Source: Paenibacillus sp.
GTDB taxonomy: Bacteria > Bacillota > Bacilli > Paenibacillales > NBRC-103111
Reading direction: 5' to 3'
DNA: 64,000 nt
NCBI GenBank assembly: GCA_031180825.1
Contig: JAPSLM010000001.1
Coordinates: 124,001 to 188,000, forward strand
Positions within the stretch are counted from its first letter, which is position 1. Each line of letters begins with the position of its first letter. This document shows, in pieces, positions 47,899 to 55,250 of the stretch. Both the position numbers and the translations under genes were made by a program. The notes below the pieces were generated by a model. That model was given only the letters and a program-made list of their open reading frames with translations, was not told the origin of the DNA and searched no databases.

Positions 47899-48501
47899 AT
47901 GAATTCGAACATGCCGTTAACCGAGGCGATTCGCGGGCGGAGAAGCATAGGGCGCGTAAAGAGCGAGCCGATCGCGCAGGAGCTGATCGAGCAGCTGCTG
48001 GAAGCGGGCAACTGGGCGCCCAGCCATCATGCGACCGAGCCTTGGCGCTTTTATGTGATGACCGGCGGCGGCCGGCAGGCGTTGGCCGATGCGTATGCGG
48101 ATATTGCGGCCGAAGGGGCGACAGGCGTTTCTGGACAAGAGCTGGAGAATCTGCGTGCGAAGCAAGGCGCCAAAGCATTCCGTGCGCCGGTAGTGATCGC
48201 CGTTGCCGTGTCTCCGTCTACGGCGAAAGAGGTCGGCCGCATCGAGGAGTTTGCCGCCGCCCATGCCGCCGTGCAAAATATGCTGCTGATGGCGCACGCG
48301 CTCGGACTCGGAGCGATTTGGCGGACCGGCGAGCCGGCCTATCATCCGCGGATGAAGCAGGCGTTCGGTCTCGGCGAAGCCGACGCCATCGTAGGATTGG
48401 TTTACGTCGGCATTCCGGAGATGACGCCAGCCGAGGGCAAACGCCGTCCGGTCGCGGACAAAACGGTATGGATAACCGTGGGGACCGACAGCAAGTTGTG
48501 A
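47899..48501 (+). CDS. Nitroreductase family FMN protein
   Basis: A 200-residue flavoprotein of the nitroreductase family. The amino end LTEAIRGRRSIGRVKSEPI carries the FMN-phosphate Arg/Ser pattern. WAPSHHATEPWRF is the second FMN motif, and the end HALGLGAIWRTG with VGLVYVGIPE fits YdjA/YfhC-like members. The substrate is unknown (nitro compounds or quinones). The GGAGGTG site (47884-47890) and a promoter lie upstream. It faces the AraC gene tail to tail with 23 bp between. Confidence 0.88.
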   Translation: MNSNMPLTEAIRGRRSIGRVKSEPIAQELIEQLLEAGNWAPSHHATEPWRFYVMTGGGRQALADAYADIAAEGATGVSGQELENLRAKQGAKAFRAPVVIAVAVSPSTAKEVGRIEEFAAAHAAVQNMLLMAHALGLGAIWRTGEPAYHPRMKQAFGLGEADAIVGLVYVGIPEMTPAEGKRRPVADKTVWITVGTDSKL

Positions 48502-48524
48502 TCTGCTTCCATGCCGCCGCAAGG

Positions 48525-49451
48525 CTATTCCGAATCCGTCTGACTCCGGGCTTTAACGGACCGGGCGTATTCGGAAGGGCTCATGCCGGCCGATTTTTTG
48601 AAGGATTTGGAGAAATAATGCGGCCCGCTGAAGCCGAGCATGGCGGCAATTTCGGAAAAGTTATACGTTTTTTCCCGAATCAGCGATTTGGCCCGGCCGA
48701 TCTTTAATTGATTGTAATAAGCCATGACGGAAAGGCCGGTCTGGCGCTTGAATTGTTCTTTCAGCCGGGTTTTGGCCACATGCAGCGCTTCGCTGATTTC
48801 TCCGAGCGATACGCTTCCTTCCACATGGTCCTCCAAGTAACCGATGACTCTTCGGACCAGCGCCTCGTTATCTTTTTCCCTTGCCGTAAACGAAAGCGGC
48901 TTGCTCGTCTCCGCTTGTCCCAGCCTTCGCAGCAAACGGATCAAAAACGTCTGCAAATACAGCAGGAGCAGCTGCTCGCTTCCGACAGGAACGTCTTGTC
49001 GCCGTTTGAGCGGGTGCCGAAACGGGAACTCGAATGCATGCTTTCCCTCCTTAACGATCTCCGCCAGAAGATTCCGCTCTGCATCCTCCAAGTGGACAAT
49101 TTGCCGCGCAAACCGCCGCATGGCTTCCGATCGGCAGTCGAACGTCAGGACGACAATGTTCGGCGCCGTGCCTTCGCAGGCGTAAAAGCTGTGAAACTCG
49201 TCGGGCTCATGAAATACGACCATCCCCTGGCGCAGCCGGTGCTGTGTCGATCCTGCCGTTACCTCCACCTCGCCCTTGTCGACATAAACCAATTCCCAAA
49301 AATCGTGCTGCTCGCCCGGGAATACGTAGTTTTTGGCAAATTCGAAATAGTACATCGTGATGATGTTGTCGATGACAATCGTCGGTTTTAAGCGCGTTCG
49401 TTGATAGCTCATCCGGTCCTTCGTCTCCCGATCCATTCTTACTTCCATCAT
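48525..49451 (-). CDS. AraC family transcriptional regulator
   Basis: A 308-residue regulator. An amino-terminal cupin domain starts near TMYYFEFAKNYVFPGEQHDF and continues WELVYVDKGEVEV. The carboxy end has two helix-turn-helix motifs (GEISEALHVAKTRLKEQFKR and FSEIAAMLGFSGPHYFSKSF). Cupin-AraC proteins usually sense sugars. ATG 49451 is taken because GGAG lies 7 nt upstream. Longer starts have no site. It is divergent from a Gfo/Idh/MocA oxidoreductase, which it probably activates, since that promoter lacks a good -35. Confidence 0.9.
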   Translation of the reverse strand: MMEVRMDRETKDRMSYQRTRLKPTIVIDNIITMYYFEFAKNYVFPGEQHDFWELVYVDKGEVEVTAGSTQHRLRQGMVVFHEPDEFHSFYACEGTAPNIVVLTFDCRSEAMRRFARQIVHLEDAERNLLAEIVKEGKHAFEFPFRHPLKRRQDVPVGSEQLLLLYLQTFLIRLLRRLGQAETSKPLSFTAREKDNEALVRRVIGYLEDHVEGSVSLGEISEALHVAKTRLKEQFKRQTGLSVMAYYNQLKIGRAKSLIREKTYNFSEIAAMLGFSGPHYFSKSFKKSAGMSPSEYARSVKARSQTDSE

Positions 49452-49554
49452 ACCTTGGCTCCGGACTTCTGAAAAGCGTCGCCCGCATGCCAGGACAGGC
49501 TCATTGTGCAAAAAATGCGGCTTCGAAGACAAAGCCACGGCCGTTTCCGCTTTC

Positions 49555-49560
49555 TATAAT
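49555..49560 (+). promoter_or_regulatory. -10 element of the oxidoreductase gene
   Basis: A perfect TATAAT without a recognisable -35 at 17 bp (AAGCCA region), 46 bp before the start. This is the pattern expected of an activator-dependent promoter. Confidence 0.45.
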
Positions 49561-49606
49561 GAGGGTGAACCCATTACTTACGGATTGCTTGAGGAGGAGT
49601 CAGACT

Positions 49607-50728
49607 ATGAGATTGGCTGTTGTCGGCTATGGAGCGAGAATACGCGGAGTGTTGAAATATGTGCAGCAGGCCAACCCGGAATGCAAGGTTACGGCGGTTG
49701 TTGACATTCGCAAGGACAAGGCGCTGAGCGGTGCGGAAGGTTCGAACGGTATCCGGCTGTTCGATACGCCCGAAGAAATGCTTGAGCGGGAAAAGCCGGA
49801 CGGCGTTCTGATCGGCACCCGCTGCTCCTTGCATACGGAAATGGCCCTGAAGGTGCTGCCGGCCGGAATCCCGTTGTATCTGGAAAAGCCGGTCGCTACG
49901 ACGATGGAGGACGCGCTTCGTTTGAAACGCGGCTTCGAGACCTGTCGGTCGCCGGTCATCGTCTCTTATCCGCTGCGCGTCACGTCGATCGTGAAGCTGG
50001 TAAAAGAGATTATCGATTCCGGAAAAATCGGGACGGTCGAGCATGTTCAAGCGGTCAATAACGTGCCGTACGGCGGCGTTTATTTTCACAATTGGTACCG
50101 GGACGAGAACGAGACGAAGGGCCTGTTTTTGCAGAAGGCGACCCACGATTTCGATTATATTAACCATGTGCTCGGGCTTCGACCGGTCAGCGTCTGCGCG
50201 ATGACGTCCAAGCAAATTTTCAAGGGCACGAAGCCTGCGGGGCTCCGGTGCGCCGATTGCGAAGAAAACAAAACGTGCGCCGAGAGCACGGTCGGCACGC
50301 CGATGGAGCAGGAATGGCCCTACTGCTCCTTTGCCGAGGATACGGGCAACGAAGACTCGGGCAGTGCGTTGATCCGCTACGAGACCGGGATGCACGTGTC
50401 GTATTCGCAAAACTTTTTCGCCCGGCAAAAAGCGGGCTCCCGCGGCGCACGGTTTCTCGGCTACAAAGGGACGGTCGAGTTCGACTTCACGACCGGCGTC
50501 GTCAAGGTATTCATGCACCACACACCGCGGGTGGAAACATACGAGATCGATGCGGCGGAAGACCATTTTGGCGGCGATGCGGCGCTTGCGGAAAATTTCG
50601 TCAATATGATCCGCGGCACAGCGGAGTCGGTCAGCACGCTGGAAGACGGCTTGCTGAGCGCGCTCCTTTGCTTGAAAGCGCGGGAGTCGGCGCTCACCGG
50701 GACGTTCCAAGCGGTCGACTGGATGTAA
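49607..50728 (+). CDS. Gfo/Idh/MocA family oxidoreductase
   Basis: An NAD(P)-dependent sugar or inositol dehydrogenase-type protein of 373 residues. The Rossmann start is MRLAVVGYGARIRGVLKYV. LYLEKPVATTMEDALRLK carries the catalytic EKP lysine. A cysteine-rich segment (RCADCEENKTC, then a Cys in WPYCSF) in the second domain could bind metal. The GAGGAGGAGT site selects ATG 49607 over an upstream frame to 49487. It is divergent from the AraC gene, which suggests a small sugar-responsive unit. The substrate is not known. Confidence 0.9.
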   Translation: MRLAVVGYGARIRGVLKYVQQANPECKVTAVVDIRKDKALSGAEGSNGIRLFDTPEEMLEREKPDGVLIGTRCSLHTEMALKVLPAGIPLYLEKPVATTMEDALRLKRGFETCRSPVIVSYPLRVTSIVKLVKEIIDSGKIGTVEHVQAVNNVPYGGVYFHNWYRDENETKGLFLQKATHDFDYINHVLGLRPVSVCAMTSKQIFKGTKPAGLRCADCEENKTCAESTVGTPMEQEWPYCSFAEDTGNEDSGSALIRYETGMHVSYSQNFFARQKAGSRGARFLGYKGTVEFDFTTGVVKVFMHHTPRVETYEIDAAEDHFGGDAALAENFVNMIRGTAESVSTLEDGLLSALLCLKARESALTGTFQAVDWM

Positions 50729-50733
50729 GCGGA

Positions 50734-51573
50734 CTAAAGAATGGACCCGGCGGACCGGTCCGGGGGCAGCCGTTTCAGCAGCTGCTTGCGGGCGCGGGCG
50801 GCGGCTCTGCGGACCGCGGGCGACGAATCCTGCTCCAGCTTGGCGAAGCCTGGCGCGAGAAGGTCCCAATGCTCAGCCGCTGCGGCGGAGGCATACATAT
50901 TCGTCGCGTGGATGCGAACCGCCTCGTCCTCGCCGGCGATCCATGCGTCGAGCCGCGCAGCCGTTTCTTCCGGATACGAAGCAAGCAGCCCCTCACCGAG
51001 CGTGAGCGGGCTTATTGCTTTTCCGGCGGAGACCGGGGCGCCCGACATCAGCTGCCCGGTCAAATTCAGCAGCGCCCGGCTCCATGCCGGGTTGCGGGTT
51101 TTGGCCGCGATCCGGACGGCATGGGCGACGGCTGCAAGCTCATGCGGCAGAGGCGAGTGGGACCAAGCGGCCAGCCGCGGATAGAATGAGTCAAATTGCT
51201 TGACCAGCAGCGTTCCGCAGGCCTCCCCCGTCCAGCGGCGGACGGCAGGATACCGGCTGCCGGCCAAGAAGCGCAGCCGCTCGGCCGTCTCGTCGGGAGC
51301 CGCCGCATGATGGCCGGACAATAGAAAGACGGCAAGCTCCTGCGCCGCCTCGTCTCCGGTTTGCGTAAGTCCGGTGGCCAGACGGACGAGCCGCTTCGGA
51401 TCGGGCAGGGCGGCTTCGATCAACTGCAGCGCTTGATGTTTGACGGCGCGCGCCTGTTTATCGGGCAGCGTGCCGAGGACCGGGCCCAGAGCGGCCGTTA
51501 AGGCGGAAGCCGAGCCGCGGGAGGCGGCATCCGCAAAATCGCGCTTCCAGTCGGGTTCGGCAAGCGGCATCAT
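50734..51573 (-). CDS. HEAT-repeat-like hypothetical protein
   Basis: A 279-residue, Ala/Leu-rich, all-helical protein with repeating 35-40-residue units such as RYPAVRRWTGEACGTLLVKQ and EAVRIHATNMYASAAAAEHW and SSPAVRRAAARARKQL. These resemble HEAT repeats. There is no signal peptide and no catalytic motif. The GGAGGA site (51581-51586) is 7 nt before ATG 51573. It is convergent with the oxidoreductase gene (5 bp between stops). The function is unknown. A DNA-alkylation-repair-type HEAT protein is one possibility, but its key residues were not recognised. Confidence 0.75.
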   Translation of the reverse strand: MMPLAEPDWKRDFADAASRGSASALTAALGPVLGTLPDKQARAVKHQALQLIEAALPDPKRLVRLATGLTQTGDEAAQELAVFLLSGHHAAAPDETAERLRFLAGSRYPAVRRWTGEACGTLLVKQFDSFYPRLAAWSHSPLPHELAAVAHAVRIAAKTRNPAWSRALLNLTGQLMSGAPVSAGKAISPLTLGEGLLASYPEETAARLDAWIAGEDEAVRIHATNMYASAAAAEHWDLLAPGFAKLEQDSSPAVRRAAARARKQLLKRLPPDRSAGSIL

Positions 51574-51983
51574 ATAAAATTCCTCCGTTTCGAGCGTTTC
51601 GTTGGTACATTCTTCCCCCAATAGTAGCAAACATACGTTCCCTGATCAAGATATTTGTTCCGGCTCAAAACGCTTAACGGGTTCCCGAAAGTTCCCACCG
51701 CCGCTCTGACGGCTGAAATGAGGAGCAATTCGCAGTTTCCGGTCATCAGGCCGTAATAAATTCGTAAGACGGGGGTTCCCGGTGGATTCGTTTCACCGCA
51801 ATGTGATGAAATTAGCTACAGACAAACTCATGACCGTCATCGTTAAACACCGGTCGATGGTGACAGCGCTTGAATCGAGGACATGACCGCCATTCCGTCC
51901 GTCGTTCCGCGGCCGACTCGCACAAAACGCTTCATAGCAGATTTCCTTAAAAGGCCGCTGCTATGCAGGCTTTTCACCTTCAA
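51574..51983. other. Gap without a supported gene
   Basis: About 410 bp between the HEAT-like gene and the gluconate operator. I see no convincing reading frame. One hairpin, CATAGCAG-N17-CTGCTATG, lies near 51936-51968. A gntR regulator would be expected near a gnt locus but is not found here. Confidence 0.5.
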
Positions 51984-52005
51984 ACTTGTCGACAAGTATA
52001 CTTGT
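51984..52005 (+). promoter_or_regulatory. Gluconate-type operator with three alternating half-sites
   Basis: ACTTGT-CG-ACAAGT-AT-ACTTGT. The B. subtilis GntR operator is ACTTGT-AT-ACAAGT flanked by AT, so the half-sites match. Two perfect 14-bp palindromes share the central ACAAGT. Confidence 0.65.
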
Positions 52006-52029
52006 TTAAATTCATTGCGATGCTATAAA
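52001..52029 (+). promoter_or_regulatory. Promoter of the gluconate operon
   Basis: CTTGTT (52001-52006) and TATAAA (52024-52029) with a 17-bp spacer. The -35 lies within the operator, so the bound regulator would block it. Confidence 0.45.
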
Positions 52030-52096
52030 ATGGGCATACTTTGGATACCGAACTGTGCCCGCACGAATAAAAGGAGAGCTGCTAAAGAACCGTATT

Positions 52097-53438
52097 TTGG
52101 GTCTTGATCACAACCTGACCTTGATCATTTGGGCGTTACTTTCCATTGTTTTTCTTGTTGTTCTGATCGCCAGATTCAAATGGAATCCTTTTGTGGCGCT
52201 TTTGACTTCTTCTTTGCTATTAGGTTTTTTGGCCGGCATGAATCCTGCGGACATCATTAAAGCGGTTACAGGTGGGCTTGGCGGCACGCTCGGACGATCG
52301 CCATTGTCATCGGGCTTGGAACGATGCTGGGCAAAATGATGGCGGAATCCGGGGGCGCGGAGCGGATCGCGACCACGCTGATCGATCGGTTCGGCGAAAA
52401 ACGGGTGCATTGGGCGATGATGGTTAACGGATTCATTAGTAGGAATTCCCGTGTTTTTCGAGGTTGGGGTCATCCTCTTGATTCCTATCGTATTTATCGT
52501 TGCGCGCAAGACAAAAATGTCGCTGCTGCAAATTGGAATTCCGCTGCTGGCGGGGCTTTCCACCGTGCATGGGCTTGTTCCGCCTCATCCGGCGCCGATG
52601 ATTGCCATTGCCGCTTATAATGCCGATCTGGGGAAGACGATTCTGTATTCCATTCTGATCGGGCTGCCGACGGCCGTTATTGCCGGTCCTCTGTTCGGCA
52701 AGTTTATCGGCAAACGCTTGGACGTAGAACCGCCGGCCGATCTGGCCGAACAGTTCGCGGCGAAGGATAACCGCGGCCTTCCCGGGTTCGGGATCACGTT
52801 GTTCACGATTTTATTGCCCGTTCTTCTCATGCTGATCGGATCGATGGCCAGCATCGTCGACCCGACAGCGACGAGCGGCCTCACCCGGTTCAGCGAATTT
52901 ATCGGCCATGAAATTATCGCCCTGCTCATCGCGGTCGTCTTCTCCTTCTTCTCGCTCGGCTTTGCGAGGGGCTTTAAGAAGGAGGATATTTCCCGCTTTG
53001 CGAGGAGTGCTTGGCCCCGACCGCGACGATCATTCTGATCATCTGGGCCGGCGGAGCCTTTAAGCAGGTACTGATTAACAGCGGGGTAGGCGGCGCCATC
53101 GCCGCGATGGCCACCCAGACGCATGTGAACATTATCTTTTTCGCCTGGTTTGTCGCCGCTCTGATTCGTGTCGCGACAGGGTCGGCTACGGTTGCCATGA
53201 CGACGGCAGCGGGTATCGTCGCTCCTGTCCTTGCGCTGAGTCCGGGCGTGAACGTGGAGCTTGTCGTGCTGGCTACGGGCGCAGGGTCGCTTGTCTTGTC
53301 GCGCATGAATGACGCGGGCTTTTGGATGGTCAAGGAGTTTTTTAACATGAGCGTACCTTAAAATCATGGACGGCGATGGAGACGATTTTATCCGTGGTGG
53401 GACTGATCTTCATTCTTCTCCTTAGCGCCGTGGTTTAA
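52097..53438 (+). pseudogene. gntP: Gluconate permease GntP, broken by four frame lesions
   Basis: The translation follows a GntP-type permease from about 52097 (GLDHNLTLIIWALL) to 53438 (ILSVVGLIFILLLSAVV), but in changing frames. One base is missing near 52293 (GGTLG then IAIVIGLG). One is extra near 52440 (VNGFI then GIPVFFEVGVILL). One is missing near 53004 (then APTATIILIIWAGG). About seven bases are missing near 53358 (NMSVP, stop TAA, then LKSWTAME). The start codon region is also poor: AAGGAG at 52071 is not followed by a well-placed start. The kinase downstream is intact. Local sequencing errors are an alternative. Confidence 0.85.
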
Positions 53439-53455
53439 GAAAGAGGGTTATTTCA

Positions 53456-55003
53456 TTGAGCCAGCCTGCCTATATGATTGGCGTTGACATCGGAACGACC
53501 AGCACGAAAGCCGTCTTATTCGAGGAAAGCGGGAAAGTCGTAACCAAGGCGGACGAGGAATACCCTCTCTATACCCCTACTTCGTCCGTGGCCGAGCAGG
53601 ACCCGGACCGCATATTCCGCGCGGTGATCCAAACGCTGAAGCGCGTAATGATGCAAAGTGCCGCGAGGCCCGAGCAAGTCCTGTTTGTCTCCTTCAGCTC
53701 GGCTATGCACAGCGTCATCGTGGTCGATGCCGAAGGCAAGCCGTTAACGCGCTGCATCACATGGGGGGATAACCGAAGCGCCGCTTGGGCGGAACGCTTG
53801 AAGCGAGACATGAACGGCCATGAGATCTATTTGCGGACGGGGACGCCCGTTCATCCGATGTCGCCGCTTTCCAAGCTGCTGTGGCTTCGCCACGACCATC
53901 AGGAGCTGTTTCAAAAGGCCGGCAAATTCGTCTCGATCAAGGAATATGTGTTTGCCAAGCTGTTCGATGAATACGTAGTCGACTACTCCATCGCATCGGC
54001 GACCGGCCTGATGAATTTACAGAAGCTGGATTGGGATGAGGAAGCGCTGGACGTTGCCGGGGTATCGCGAAATCAATTGTCCAGACTCGTCCCGACAACA
54101 TATGCGTTGAAAGGCATGAACGCGGTTTATGCGGAAGAGACGGGCCTTGCCGGATCGACTCCGTTTATTGTCGGCGCGAGTGACGGCGTGCTTTCCAACC
54201 TTGGCATGAATGCGATCGAGCCCGGGGTTGTGGCGGCGACCATCGGCACCAGCGGCGCGATCCGAACCGTGATTGACCACCCTTCAACCGATCCCAAGGG
54301 GAGAATCTTCTGCTATGCCTTGACGGAAAAGCATTGGGTCATCGGCGGGGCGGTCAACAATGGCGGCATGCTGTTCCGGTGGGCGAGGGACGAGTTTGCC
54401 GCATCGGAAGTCGAAACGGCCAAACGTCTTGGAATCGACGCTTACGACCTGTTGACGCAAATTGCGGAGAAGGTTAGCCCGGGCTCCGACGGCTTGATTT
54501 TTCATCCCTATATGACCGGGGAGCGCGCCCCTTTATGGAATGCGAATGCAAGAGGCTCCTTTTTCGGCTTGACGATGCATCACCGCAAGGAGCATATGAT
54601 CCGCGCCGTGCTGGAAGGGGTTATTTTCAATCTGTACACCGTCTTGCTGGCGATGGGGGAGCGGATCGGGCGGCCCAAAAAAATACAGGCCACCGGCGGC
54701 TTTGCCCGCTCCTTCTTATGGCGCCAGATCATGGCGGATATTTTCGATCAGGAAGTGGTCGTCCCCCAAAGCTTCGAAAGCTCTTGCCTGGGAGCCGCCG
54801 TGCTGGGCCTGTACGCGACGGGCAGAGCCGAATCGCTGCATATCGTATCCCGGATGGTCGGCGCCACGTATGAGCATAAGCCGATCCGGGAGCATGCCGA
54901 AATCTACCATGAGCTTCTGCCCATTTACATTAAAATCGCGCGAAGCATGGAGGAGGAATACGAGGCGATCGCCCGTTTTCAGCAAAAGCGGGAGCGTCTT
55001 TAG
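53456..55003 (+). CDS. gntK: Gluconokinase (FGGY family)
   Basis: A 515-residue sugar kinase, the usual length for gram-positive GntK. The ATP-binding start GVDIGTTSTKAVLFEESGKV, the CITWGDNRSAAWA segment, GASDGVLSNLG, and IGTSGAIRTV are family marks. TGGFARSFLWRQIMADI is the FGGY-type signature region. It phosphorylates gluconate to 6-phosphogluconate. AAAGAGGG (53441-53448) fits TTG 53456. The reading frame is complete although the permease gene before it is broken, so a second gluconate uptake route or recent decay is likely. Confidence 0.92.
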   Translation: MSQPAYMIGVDIGTTSTKAVLFEESGKVVTKADEEYPLYTPTSSVAEQDPDRIFRAVIQTLKRVMMQSAARPEQVLFVSFSSAMHSVIVVDAEGKPLTRCITWGDNRSAAWAERLKRDMNGHEIYLRTGTPVHPMSPLSKLLWLRHDHQELFQKAGKFVSIKEYVFAKLFDEYVVDYSIASATGLMNLQKLDWDEEALDVAGVSRNQLSRLVPTTYALKGMNAVYAEETGLAGSTPFIVGASDGVLSNLGMNAIEPGVVAATIGTSGAIRTVIDHPSTDPKGRIFCYALTEKHWVIGGAVNNGGMLFRWARDEFAASEVETAKRLGIDAYDLLTQIAEKVSPGSDGLIFHPYMTGERAPLWNANARGSFFGLTMHHRKEHMIRAVLEGVIFNLYTVLLAMGERIGRPKKIQATGGFARSFLWRQIMADIFDQEVVVPQSFESSCLGAAVLGLYATGRAESLHIVSRMVGATYEHKPIREHAEIYHELLPIYIKIARSMEEEYEAIARFQQKRERL

Positions 55004-55030
55004 GAAGCGAAAGCTTCTGCCAGCCGGAAT

Positions 55031-55081
55031 AAAACCGGGAAAAGCGAGCTGTCTTATGCGCAGCCCTTTTTCCGGTTTTTT
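55031..55081 (+). terminator. Terminator of the gluconate operon
   Basis: AAAACCGGGAAAAG pairs with CTTTTTCCGGTTTT around a structured GCGAGCTG/CGCAGC loop, followed by further T residues. Confidence 0.8.
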
Positions 55082-55125
55082 CATATTTTGCCGGGCCGAT
55101 GCTTTTCCGAACGTTAAACCGGGGC

Positions 55126-55139
55126 GGAACGAGTGTTCC
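55126..55139 (+). promoter_or_regulatory. LexA (DinR) box before addB
   Basis: GGAACGAGTGTTCC matches the Bacillus consensus CGAACRNRYGTTYC at 13 of 14 positions. It is within a perfect CGGAAC-N4-GTTCCG palindrome and overlaps the presumed -35 of the addB promoter. Confidence 0.6.
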
Positions 55140-55162
55140 GGTGTATTCGATTGTGCTATACT
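55134..55162 (+). promoter_or_regulatory. Probable promoter of addBA
   Basis: TATACT (55157-55162) with TGTTCC (55134-55139) at 17 bp. The -35 is weak and shared with the LexA box. A second TAGAAT (55202-55207) nearer the gene could serve too. Confidence 0.4.
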
Positions 55163-55250
55163 ATACCAAAACCTGTCTTTTCCGCAAAGTCCGACATTTT
55201 GGTAGAATAGTAGAGTTACGTGAATCGAAGCGAAATTTGGAGGAGCGACT

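Noticed and set aside
51883..52107. A 74-codon frame before the gluconate operon
   Set aside because: It overlaps the operator and promoter, has no ribosome-binding site and shows no protein-like pattern.
52097..53438. Programmed frameshifting in gntP
   Set aside because: Four lesions in different directions, without slippery heptamers at each, cannot be explained by recoding.
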